DNA from: Pseudonocardia cypriaca
GTDB taxonomy: Bacteria > Actinomycetota > Actinomycetes > Mycobacteriales > Pseudonocardiaceae
Assembly: GCF_006717045.1 (NCBI RefSeq)
Contig: NZ_VFPH01000001.1
Coordinates: forward strand, 3,100,001-3,164,000
Reading direction: 5' to 3'
DNA length: 64,000 nucleotides
Shown: piece after piece, positions 16,878-25,141 of the stretch
Numbering within the stretch: position 1 is the first letter of the stretch
How the letters are laid out: the number at the start of each line of letters is the position of its first letter
Position numbers and translations under genes: made by a program
Notes under the pieces: generated by a model
What the model was told of the DNA's origin: nothing
The model's database searches: none
The model's input: the letters and a program-made list of their open reading frames with translations, nothing else

Positions 16878-17314
16878 GAAGCGTCCGCGGACTCGGCGAG
16901 GGCGACGTCTTGCGAGCGTCGGAACTCCATGTCGATCCAGTGCTCCCACGCACCGCCGACGTTGCGCTCCCACTTCGCGGACATCGTGGAGCCGGCCACC
17001 ACGAGCGTGGCGCGCTCGGTCGGCCCGGCGAACGTCCACACCCCCGCGTGGTCGACGGTCGCCCGCATCACCGCGGTGCCGCCCTGGCGGTCGAACGAGC
17101 GCATCAGGAACGCGTCGCCGTCCGGCTCGCCGATCACCTCCAGCACGTCCACCTGTTGGCCGCCCATCCGCACGTCCACGTGGTGGACGACGAAGCGCTC
17201 GCCGGGAAGCCACTCGTAGACGTCGCTCCCCTCGATGGTGACGCCCTCGACGGTCCGCCCGGAGGTCGCCCAGGCCCCGATCAGCGGCTGGAAGGCCGCG
17301 ATCTCGGCCGCCAT
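16862..17314 (-). CDS. DUF1579-like small protein
   Basis: A 150-residue soluble beta-rich protein. FQPLIGAWATSGRTVEG, EWLPGERFVVHHVDVRMGG, and later MRATVDHAGVWTF with ERNVGGAWEHWIDMEFRR give the strand pattern of DUF1579 or related lipocalin-like domains. Function unknown. It is the last gene of a four-gene minus-strand operon (ArsR, SRPBCC, DUF899, this gene), and its ATG shares one base with the preceding stop. Such small domains often appear with AHSA1 and DUF899 proteins under ArsR control. Confidence 0.72.
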   Translation of the reverse strand: MAAEIAAFQPLIGAWATSGRTVEGVTIEGSDVYEWLPGERFVVHHVDVRMGGQQVDVLEVIGEPDGDAFLMRSFDRQGGTAVMRATVDHAGVWTFAGPTERATLVVAGSTMSAKWERNVGGAWEHWIDMEFRRSQDVALAESADASQRSS

Positions 17315-17985
17315 CAGTACTCGTCGTGCAGGCGCCACCACTCGTACGCGGCGGTCTGCGGGCGGCCGGCGGGGGTGTCCTCCCAGGTCTCCTGCCGCCC
17401 GAGCGGGGTGCGGTCGAGGAGCGACCAGACGCTGCCGATGGCTTCGACGCCCCGGTTGTTCGTGAAGTAGGTGCGGAAGACGCGGTCGCCGTCGCGCAGG
17501 AACACGCTGAGACCGAATCCCTCCGCGGTGCCGCAGTCGGCGGCGAACTCGTTGCCGAGGCTGGAGTAGAACGGCACCTGCCAGCCCATCCGCTCGCGCA
17601 GCGCGGCGAGGTCCTCGTACCGCGACAGGGAGACGTTCGCCATCGTCGTGTCGCGGGTGTACAGGTGGGCGAGTTCGCTGATCTGGTCGGTGAACATGCA
17701 GCAGCCCTCGCACCAGGACGGCCCGCGCATGAACTGGTAGACGACGAGCTGGCGGCGGCCCTCGAACAGGTCCAGCAGGGTTGCCGGCCCGTCGGCGCCC
17801 TGGAAGGTGTAGCTGCCGAACTCGACCATCGGCATCCGGCGCCGCCGCGCCGCGAGCGCGTCGCCCGCGCGCATGTGCTCCTTCTCGGCGGCCCGCAGCT
17901 CGGCGGCCGCCACGGCCCATTCCTGCGGCGTGACGATCGGGGGCAACGCCTCGGGGGCGAGTTCGGTGCGCGTCGGTGTGCTCAT
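17314..17985 (-). CDS. DUF899 family thioredoxin-like protein
   Basis: About 223 residues. VTPQEWAVAAAELRAAEKEH is the usual N-terminal helix of DUF899, and VVYQFMRGPSWCEGCCMFTDQI carries the family's Cys motif at the thioredoxin-fold active-site position. FFTNNRG-type and EWWRLHDEY segments close the protein. Redox or peroxiredoxin-like activity is suspected for the family but unproven. It overlaps its neighbours on both sides by one to four bases, which indicates tight translational coupling in the ArsR-led operon. Confidence 0.85.
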   Translation of the reverse strand: MSTPTRTELAPEALPPIVTPQEWAVAAAELRAAEKEHMRAGDALAARRRRMPMVEFGSYTFQGADGPATLLDLFEGRRQLVVYQFMRGPSWCEGCCMFTDQISELAHLYTRDTTMANVSLSRYEDLAALRERMGWQVPFYSSLGNEFAADCGTAEGFGLSVFLRDGDRVFRTYFTNNRGVEAIGSVWSLLDRTPLGRQETWEDTPAGRPQTAAYEWWRLHDEY

Positions 17986-18443
17986 TCTCGGGTGTCCTCC
18001 TCGGGATGGGTGACGTGCTCGGTGAGGCGGTCGAACGCGCTCGACCAGCCGTCGTGGACGTTCTCCCGGGCCTCCTCGGTGGTGAAGCCCGCTTGGTGGA
18101 AGGTCATCGCGGTGCGGCCGTCGCCGAGGTCGGTGAGCTCGACGGTGATCACCGACTCGGCGTCACCGCCCGGCTCGCGCCACGTGAACACCAGCCGCTC
18201 CGGGGCGCGGATCTCCAGGTAGAAGCCACCCGTCGGGAACTCCTGGCCGGTGGCGTCGAGGACCATCGTGGCCCGCCACATGCCCCCCGGGCGGACGTCC
18301 GCGCTGATGGAGTCGAGCGGTGTGGTGAAGCCGTGCGGCCCGTACCAGCGGGTGAGGTGCTGCGGGTCGGTCCAGGCCCGGAAGACGAGCTCGCGCGGCG
18401 CTGCGAACTCGCGGGTGATCGTGAACTCCCGGGTGGCGGTCAC
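17982..18443 (-). CDS. SRPBCC (AHSA1-like) domain protein
   Basis: About 153 residues of the START/AHSA1 fold. REFAAPRELVFRAWTDPQHLTRWYGP is the signature N-terminal segment and GWSSAFDRLTEHV the C-terminal helix. These proteins have a hydrophobic ligand cavity, and no ligand is known. The GTG start at 18443 overlaps the stop of the ArsR gene as GTGA, and its own stop overlaps the DUF899 start. ArsR-SRPBCC pairs are very common in actinobacteria; a second such pair lies divergently at 18881-19653. Confidence 0.88.
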   Translation of the reverse strand: MTATREFTITREFAAPRELVFRAWTDPQHLTRWYGPHGFTTPLDSISADVRPGGMWRATMVLDATGQEFPTGGFYLEIRAPERLVFTWREPGGDAESVITVELTDLGDGRTAMTFHQAGFTTEEARENVHDGWSSAFDRLTEHVTHPEEDTRE

Positions 18444-18775
18444 GCCGGACCTCCCTCCTGCAGCTCCTGCAGGTGCTCGTCGAGGCGGTCGAAGCTGCCC
18501 TCCCAGAACCGCCGGTAGGTCTGCACCCACTCCGCCACGCTCGCGAGCGGCGCGGCCTCCAGCCGGCACGGCCGCTGCTGCGCGTTGCGGCCCCGACTGA
18601 TCAGCCCGGCCCGTTCGAGGACCTTCAGGTGCTTCGAGACCGCCGGCATGCTCATCGCGAACGGTGCCGCGAGCTCGGTGACGGTGGCCTCGCCGTGGGC
18701 CAGCCGCGTGAGGATCGCGCGCCTGGTGGGGTCGGCCAGCGCCCCGAACACGGTGTCCAGCTGATCGTCGACCAC
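18440..18775 (-). CDS. ArsR/SmtB-family HTH regulator of the DUF899 operon
   Basis: A 111-residue winged helix protein. LDTVFGALADPTRRAILTRLAHGEATV and MSMPAVSKHLKVLERAGLISRG are the standard ArsR helices including the recognition helix. No metal-binding cysteine pair is visible, as expected for the non-metal ArsR group that precedes SRPBCC genes. The GTG at 18775 follows GAGAGG. A 28-bp dyad (18782-18809) lies just upstream and is the probable autoregulatory operator. It leads a four-gene overlapping operon. Confidence 0.9.
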   Translation of the reverse strand: MVDDQLDTVFGALADPTRRAILTRLAHGEATVTELAAPFAMSMPAVSKHLKVLERAGLISRGRNAQQRPCRLEAAPLASVAEWVQTYRRFWEGSFDRLDEHLQELQEGGPA

Positions 18776-18781
18776 GAATCA

Positions 18782-18809
18782 AACCTCTCGGTTAATTAAC
18801 TTCGAGGTT
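18782..18809 (-). promoter_or_regulatory. probable ArsR operator upstream of minus-strand regulator
   Basis: AACCTC and GAGGTT flank the palindrome GTTAATTAAC on one common axis, giving 22 of 28 symmetric positions. It lies seven bases from the regulator's GTG start. GTTAATTAAC is strikingly AT-rich for this genome. Confidence 0.6.
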
Positions 18810-18832
18810 CACCATAACCCTGCTGTCAACAC

Positions 18833-18888
18833 TCAACCGATCGGTTGACGATTGCCGCGCTCCGCACTATGTTCAACCGAGTGGTTGA
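18833..18888 (+). promoter_or_regulatory. leaderless promoter of second ArsR gene with two operators
   Basis: TTGACG (18845-18850) and TATGTT (18868-18873) are 17 bases apart, a near-ideal housekeeping promoter, and the GTG start follows TATGTT by seven bases. The perfect palindrome TCAACCGATCGGTTGA (18833-18848) overlaps the -35 box, and TCAACCGAGTGGTTGA (18873-18888) covers the transcription start and first codons. The two sites begin exactly 40 bases apart. This fits repression by the encoded ArsR protein. Confidence 0.65.
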
Positions 18889-19210
18889 GCAACTCGACGC
18901 GGTCTTCCACGCGATGGCCGATCCGACGCGCCGCGCCATGGTGCGCACCCTCGCCGAGGGCGAGCGCACCGTCGGCGAGCTCGCCGCGCCGCACCCGATC
19001 TCGCTCGCCGCCGCGTCCAAGCACCTCAAGGTGCTGGAACGGGCCGGTCTGGTGCGGCGCACCGTGCTCGGCAGGCGGCACGTCTGCCGTCTCGAGGCCC
19101 AGCCCCTCGCCGCGGCGAGCCGCCACCTGCGCTTCTACGAGCAGTTCTGGACCGAGCGCATCGACGCCCTCGAAGCGTTCGTCACCCGAGCCGATGAGGA
19201 GTCCCCGTGA
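18881..19210 (+). CDS. ArsR/SmtB-family HTH regulator (second unit)
   Basis: About 109 residues: VVEQLDAVFHAMADPTRRAMVRTLAEGE, then ISLAAASKHLKVLERAGLVRR, the recognition helix region. The GTG at 18881 is preferred. It starts the family sequence and sits at the expected transcription start of a strong promoter, whereas the ATG at 18869 lies inside the -10 box. No metal-site cysteines are seen. It is coupled to the following SRPBCC gene by a GTGA overlap and is divergent from a similar ArsR-SRPBCC operon that has a different operator sequence. Confidence 0.88.
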   Translation: MVEQLDAVFHAMADPTRRAMVRTLAEGERTVGELAAPHPISLAAASKHLKVLERAGLVRRTVLGRRHVCRLEAQPLAAASRHLRFYEQFWTERIDALEAFVTRADEESP

Positions 19211-19653
19211 CCGACATCCCCAGGACCGTCCCGCACCGCGTCACCGTCGTCCGCACGATCGCCGCCTCCCCCGAGGCCCTCTACGCCGCGTGGACCGAGC
19301 CGGACAAGATGCGCCAGTGGTACGCCACCGTCGTCGACGCCGACGTGCGCGTCGGCGGGCGGTACCGCATCGAGCTGCACGAGGACGACGGCAGCGTCAA
19401 CGGCTTCACCGGCGAGTACCTGGAGCTCACGCCGCCCACGCGGATCGCGTTCACCTTCACCCACCATTCCCAGACCCCGGAGGACCGGATCAGCGACGAG
19501 AAGGTGGAGGTCACCTTCCGCGAGGTCGAGCCGGGGCGCACCGAGCTGACGCTCGTGAACTCCTGGACCGGGCCGGAGTTCGAACCGTCCTACTACGACG
19601 AGCTGCGCAGCGGCTGGGAGGAGTGGGTCAACCGGTTGGAGAAGGCCTTCTAG
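19207..19653 (+). CDS. SRPBCC (AHSA1-like) domain protein (second unit)
   Basis: A 148-residue AHSA1-type protein. VVRTIAASPEALYAAWTEPDKMRQWY is the signature segment, and LRSGWEEWVNRLEKAF closes the domain. It is a partner of the ArsR gene upstream (GTGA overlap). The stop codon overlaps the convergent SGNH hydrolase stop in a shared CTAG. The ligand and purpose are unknown; relatives are often called activator of Hsp90 ATPase homologues on weak grounds. Confidence 0.87.
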   Translation: MTDIPRTVPHRVTVVRTIAASPEALYAAWTEPDKMRQWYATVVDADVRVGGRYRIELHEDDGSVNGFTGEYLELTPPTRIAFTFTHHSQTPEDRISDEKVEVTFREVEPGRTELTLVNSWTGPEFEPSYYDELRSGWEEWVNRLEKAF

Positions 19654-20555
19654 GCGGCGGCGCGAGAAGGCTGGTCGCCCAGCACGTCCACGACCATCCC
19701 GCCGATCTCGCGCATGCCAAGAGCGTTGGGGTGCACGGGCGCCGCGGGCGAAGTGGGCACCAGGCCCTCCACCCACTTCGTGCCCGGCAGCTGGCAGGCG
19801 TCGTGGCCGATCGACGGGGTGTAGGTGTCGACGAAGTCCGTCCGCGCCCGGGACGCCTGGTCGGCCAGCATCGCGTTGAGCTGCTTCTCCACGCCGCGCA
19901 GGTAGTCGACGTCGCCGGGGCTGAACGGGACCAGCGGGAAGCAGCCGGGGCCTTCGTCGGGCAGGATCGCGGGGTAGCCGACGAGCAGCACGCGCGCGTC
20001 CGGGGAACGTTCGTCGATCGCCGCGAGCACGCGGGCCACCTTCGGTGCGGCCTCGTCGATCCGCTGGGCGAGCTGGTCGGTGCCGCCGGCCGTGTAGTGG
20101 TCCTTGCACGCGCTTCCGGTGGGCTGCAGCGGCGAGCGCTTCGCGCACTCGGTGACGATGTCGCCGAAGCCGATGTCGTTGCCGCCGATCGAGATCGTCA
20201 CGAGCTGGGTCTCGGGCGCCAGCGCGTCCAGCTGCGGCGGGTTCTGCCCCAGCGGCACGCTCTGGGGCCCGGTGATGTTCTCCGTGGTCGCCCCGCTGCA
20301 GCTGACGTCGTGGAAGTCGGCGACGCCCAGCTCCTTCGCCACGACCGACGGGTAGTTCTGGTTGGAGCGCAGGCACCCGGCCGGCTCGCCCGTGGGGATC
20401 GGCACGAGCGGGCCGGCCGCGTAGGAGTCGCCGAGCGCGACGTAGCGCTGTACCGGCGTCTGCTCGGGCTCCGCTGCGGCCGGACCGGCCGTCGCGAGCG
20501 GGATGGCGGTGGCGAGCAGAACCGGGGCGACCCATCGGGCCGGGGAGCGGCGCAC
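19650..20555 (-). CDS. secreted SGNH/GDSL hydrolase (esterase/lipase)
   Basis: A 301-residue exported hydrolase. A signal peptide (MRRSPARWVAPVLLATAIPLATAGPAAAE region) ends near residue 28. Block I VALGDSYAAG carries the catalytic serine, block III SIGGNDIGFG follows, and block V VHPNALGM supplies the histidine. Six or so cysteines suggest disulfides outside the cell, as in Streptomyces secreted lipases of this family. Substrate lipids or esters are not predictable. The GTG at 20555 begins the signal peptide. It is convergent with the SRPBCC gene. Confidence 0.92.
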   Translation of the reverse strand: MRRSPARWVAPVLLATAIPLATAGPAAAEPEQTPVQRYVALGDSYAAGPLVPIPTGEPAGCLRSNQNYPSVVAKELGVADFHDVSCSGATTENITGPQSVPLGQNPPQLDALAPETQLVTISIGGNDIGFGDIVTECAKRSPLQPTGSACKDHYTAGGTDQLAQRIDEAAPKVARVLAAIDERSPDARVLLVGYPAILPDEGPGCFPLVPFSPGDVDYLRGVEKQLNAMLADQASRARTDFVDTYTPSIGHDACQLPGTKWVEGLVPTSPAAPVHPNALGMREIGGMVVDVLGDQPSRAAA

Positions 20556-20603
20556 ATCGACACAACGATGCAGTGATCGTCTCGATACTCCCGAGTACGG
20601 GTG

Positions 20604-21818
<1,215 letters not shown>

Positions 21819-21827
21819 GGGGCAAGC

Positions 21828-22958
21828 CTACGAACCCGCGGTCGCGTAGCTCAGCGCGACATGGGCGAGCGAGGAGAGCGAGGCCGTGCCGCAGCCGAGG
21901 CCGAGGTCGACGGCGGAGTCGAAGACGGACTGGCGCCGCGCCGCCGCGAGCACCGCCGCGTCGAGGAACCGGGGGCGGTGCAGCAGACGCGACAGCACGG
22001 CGCCGTGCGCGTGGTGCCGCCCGAACGTCCGGCGCATCGCGGCCCGGTGCGCCGCGCCCGCCGCCGCGCCGAGCAGCGCGGCCCGCCCGGCCAGCACGCC
22101 GGACGCGAGCGCGTCGAAGATCCCCTCCCCGGTCAGCGGGTTGACCAGCGCGGCCGCGTCGCCCGCGAGCAGCACGCGGCCGTCCGGGTGGTGGCGGGGC
22201 GTCGTGGAGAGCGGCAGGTGATGACCGCGGACGGAGGCCGGGTCGGGCTCGTGGCCGGGCAGGAGCGCCCGCAGGGCCGCCACGAGCTCGGCGCGGGAGC
22301 CGCTGCCGCGCTTGTCGAAGACCCCGAACCCGACGTTGGCCCCGCCGCCGGGCAGCGGGAAGGACCAGGCGTACGCGGGATAGGACCCGCGGGCGAACTC
22401 GATGACGAGCGTGTCCGGGTCGACGGCCGTGGGGGCGTACCCGCGCACGGCCACCGCCGTGGCGGACGGCGGCGCGACCGGGGCACCGAGCATGCGGCGG
22501 ACCGTGGAGTTCGCCCCGTCGGCGCCGACCACGACCCGCGCCGCGACCGCGCCGTCGAGGACGACCCGGTCCGGGCGCACCTCGAGGCGCCGGACGCGGT
22601 GGCGCAGCAGGCGCGCCCCGCGCGCGACGGCGGCGGCCACCAGCTCGGCGTCGAAGACGGTGCGTGGCACCACGCGGTTCGGCCGCGCGCAGGTGCGCTC
22701 GACCACCTGCCCGCCCGGACTGCGCAGGCGCATCCGCGGCACGGGCGGCCCGAGCCGGGACACGCCGGGCACGCCCAGCGCCTCGACCAGGTCGAGGGCG
22801 TGGGCGGCGATCCCGTCGCCGCAGGTCTTGTCGCGCGGGAACTCCGCGGCGTCGACCAGCAGCACGCGGGCCTCCGGGCGCAGCTGCAGCGCGCGCAGGG
22901 CCGCGGCGCTGCCGGCGGGGCCTGCGCCCACGACCGCCAGGTCGACCACGTCGTCCAC
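21828..22958 (-). CDS. geranylgeranyl reductase family FAD-dependent oxidoreductase
   Basis: A 376-residue flavoprotein. DLAVVGAGPAGSAAALRAL is the N-terminal FAD motif, FPRDKTCGDGIAAHALD is characteristic of the geranylgeranyl reductase group, and VLLAGDAAALVNPLTGEGIFDAL is the second FAD motif. Members reduce isoprenoid double bonds (menaquinone side chain, lipids) or act as hydroxylases; no pathway genes nearby decide this. It sits ten bases upstream of the sigma factor gene on the same strand, so co-transcription is likely. It is divergent from the F420/PPOX gene. Confidence 0.87.
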   Translation of the reverse strand: MDDVVDLAVVGAGPAGSAAALRALQLRPEARVLLVDAAEFPRDKTCGDGIAAHALDLVEALGVPGVSRLGPPVPRMRLRSPGGQVVERTCARPNRVVPRTVFDAELVAAAVARGARLLRHRVRRLEVRPDRVVLDGAVAARVVVGADGANSTVRRMLGAPVAPPSATAVAVRGYAPTAVDPDTLVIEFARGSYPAYAWSFPLPGGGANVGFGVFDKRGSGSRAELVAALRALLPGHEPDPASVRGHHLPLSTTPRHHPDGRVLLAGDAAALVNPLTGEGIFDALASGVLAGRAALLGAAAGAAHRAAMRRTFGRHHAHGAVLSRLLHRPRFLDAAVLAAARRQSVFDSAVDLGLGCGTASLSSLAHVALSYATAGS

Positions 22959-23021
22959 GCCCCTGGTTCTACTCGCCCACGGCAGGTGACGACCCCACCG
23001 GGTCGGCTACGCTGCGTAGTC

Positions 23022-23477
23022 ATGGTGGAGCAGCGCCGGGGCAGGCGGATCGCGATGAGCCCAGCGGAGGTGGACGCGTTCCTGGCCGAGGAGCGCACCT
23101 GCCGCGTCGCCACCGTCGGCCCGAACGGCCCGCACGCCACGCCGCTCTGGTACGCGTGGCACGGCGGCGCCCTTTGGCTCACGTCCGTGGTGCGCAGCCA
23201 GCGCTGGGCGGATCTGCAGCGCGACCCGCGAGTGGCCGTCGTCGTCGACGCCGGTACGTCCTACGACGAGCTGCGCGGAGTCGAGCTGCGCGGGCGGGTC
23301 GAGGTCGTCGGCGAGGTGCCGCGCACCGGTGAGCGGGTGCCCGAGCTGGAGGGCCCCGAGCAGCTCATGGCCGATCGCTACCTGGGCGGCACGTTCGTCC
23401 ACGACGGCCGGCACGCGTGGCTCCGACTGGCGCCGGACAAGATCACGAGCTGGGACTTCCGCAAGCTGGGCGGGTGA
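23022..23477 (+). CDS. F420/PPOX-class pyridoxamine 5'-phosphate oxidase-like protein
   Basis: A 151-residue split-barrel flavin or F420-binding protein. EVDAFLAEERTCRVATVGPNGPHATPLWYAW is the classic opening, followed by RSQRWADLQRDPRVAVVVDAG and a closing KITSWDFRKLGG. Such proteins bind FMN, heme or F420 and reduce various substrates; the particular reaction is unknown. TACGCT at 23009-23014 lies eight bases before the ATG with no ribosome-binding site between, suggesting a leaderless mRNA. Confidence 0.86.
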   Translation: MVEQRRGRRIAMSPAEVDAFLAEERTCRVATVGPNGPHATPLWYAWHGGALWLTSVVRSQRWADLQRDPRVAVVVDAGTSYDELRGVELRGRVEVVGEVPRTGERVPELEGPEQLMADRYLGGTFVHDGRHAWLRLAPDKITSWDFRKLGG

Positions 23478-23484
23478 CCCGCGG

Positions 23485-24813
23485 TCAGAGCGGTTCGACC
23501 GTGCCCGCGACCGGGATCTCCGGGTGCTGGGCGTTGCTCACGATCACCAGCTCGTACGGGGTGGTCGTGCCCGGGCGCCACTGACCCCCGACGAGCGGGG
23601 TCTTCGCGACGCCCCGCACCGGGCCGGCGGTGAAGTCGAGGGGGCCGACGACCGTCGCGAGCCGCATCCCGGCGATCGCGTCGGCGATCCCCTTGCGGTC
23701 CTCCACCGATCCGACGGCGGCGAACGCCGCCGCGGCGACCTCGAACAGCGCGTGCGCGAACCCGAGCGCCTGGGACCACTGCCGCCCCGTCGCCGAGGTG
23801 TAGGCGCCGGCGAGATCGGCCGCGCTCTGCCCGGTGAGCGAGGAGCTGAACGGGTGGTTCGGCGACCAGCCGACCTCGGTGGCGAGGTTCACGGCGGGCT
23901 GGCCGATCCCCTCCACGGTGGCCGGGAACTGGATGCCCCTGCCGACCGTCGCGATCCGGGGCCGGTAGCCGTTCTCGGACGCCTGCCGCCAGAACGCGGC
24001 GAAGTCCGCCGGGTTCGGCACCCCGAGCAGCACCTCAGCCGCGGCGGTGCGGAACGCGGCGATCTGCGCCGAGAAGTCCTGGCTGCCGCCGGTGTAGTTG
24101 CCCGGGTCGACGATCGTGTAGCCGCGCTGGGCGACGGCGGGTGGGAAGCCGATGTCCGGATTTCCCCAGGCCAGGCCGTCGGTGTCGTTGGGCCAGAGCG
24201 CCCCGGCCATCCGGTTCGTCGCCACCTGGTCCCACATGTCGGCATACACCGCCTGGGCGTCCTCCAGGCCCCACGAGAACAGGTGCGTCCACGCGAACGG
24301 GCTCTGCGGCCGCCCGCCGCGTCCGTAGAACCACGACTGCCACGGGGCCGCGGTGGCCACGCACGGCAGGCCCGCGGCCTCGCACTGGTCGCTGACGGCG
24401 TTGGCGGTGTCGGACGTGGCGGAGACCAGCATCAGGTGGACGCCGTCGTCGAGGACGAGCCCGGCGGCGACGTCGGCCGCCCGGTTGGCGTCGGACTGGC
24501 AGTCCCGCTTGATGATCTCCACCCGGTGCGGGCGGCCACCGACGACGATCGGGTTCGCGGCGAAGAACTGCCCCATCGCCGTGGCGACGAACCCGTCGGC
24601 CTCGCCGTACGGCGCCAATGATCCGGTCTCCGGTGTGACGAAGCCGATCCGGATCACGTCGCCGGGCCTCCCGGCGGCGGGGACCGCGGGCTGCGGCTGG
24701 GACGCGCATGCCGCCCCGAACCCACCCGCGAACACGCCGACCCCGGCTGCCCCCACGGTGCGGAGGAACTGCCGACGGTTCGGCCGCGAGCCGCTGGCTG
24801 TGCCGTCCTGCAT
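23485..24813 (-). CDS. Tat-exported lipoprotein, branched-chain amino acid-type ABC substrate-binding protein
   Basis: About 442 residues. The N-terminus has a twin-arginine motif NRRQFLR (Arg13-Arg14) and a lipobox GAAC with Cys36, so it should be Tat-exported and lipid-anchored. The mature part begins DVIRIGFVTPETGSLAPYGEADG, typical of Leu/Ile/Val-type periplasmic-binding proteins for amino acids, amides or urea. No permease or ATPase genes flank it, so it is an orphan receptor or feeds a transporter elsewhere. The ATG at 24813 gives the export signal; the open frame upstream to 24975 lacks any signal. Confidence 0.86.
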   Translation of the reverse strand: MQDGTASGSRPNRRQFLRTVGAAGVGVFAGGFGAACASQPQPAVPAAGRPGDVIRIGFVTPETGSLAPYGEADGFVATAMGQFFAANPIVVGGRPHRVEIIKRDCQSDANRAADVAAGLVLDDGVHLMLVSATSDTANAVSDQCEAAGLPCVATAAPWQSWFYGRGGRPQSPFAWTHLFSWGLEDAQAVYADMWDQVATNRMAGALWPNDTDGLAWGNPDIGFPPAVAQRGYTIVDPGNYTGGSQDFSAQIAAFRTAAAEVLLGVPNPADFAAFWRQASENGYRPRIATVGRGIQFPATVEGIGQPAVNLATEVGWSPNHPFSSSLTGQSAADLAGAYTSATGRQWSQALGFAHALFEVAAAAFAAVGSVEDRKGIADAIAGMRLATVVGPLDFTAGPVRGVAKTPLVGGQWRPGTTTPYELVIVSNAQHPEIPVAGTVEPL

Positions 24814-25141
24814 ACCGTCCTCGCGTGCGGGGTCGATCGTTTGCGGGGTGGATCGTGCAACCGTCGGATGTTTGATCGGTGCGAAGCATCCTGGGAGGAC
24901 ATCTGAGGTGTCAAACTGACGGGGTGCGACACGCGGAGCGGCGTGGCCGCGAAATGAGCAACGAGCGGTACCCATATCATGACGCAGCGCAGCAGGTGGC
25001 CACCCGTTCAGCGCATCGGAGTGCTCGCACTACCGACAACCCCGGGTGACACTGGTTACACTGCGAGAACGGGTGATCATGGTGCCCGGCGGCCGGCTCG
25101 GGCCGCCTCGCTCCCCCAAGCGTCCGAGTGGAGAGACCGAC
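24814..25141. other. 328-bp divergent intergenic region
   Basis: It separates the binding-protein gene (minus) from the sensor kinase gene (plus). It holds the promoter candidate at 25033-25062 and little else I can recognise. An AT-richer stretch around 24850-24970 may contain the promoter for the minus-strand gene. Confidence 0.4.
25033..25062 (+). promoter_or_regulatory. candidate promoter of the sensor kinase gene
   Basis: CCGACA (25033-25038) and TACACT (25057-25062) are 18 bases apart, a fair fit to the housekeeping consensus, about 80 bases before the GTG start. Confidence 0.4.
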
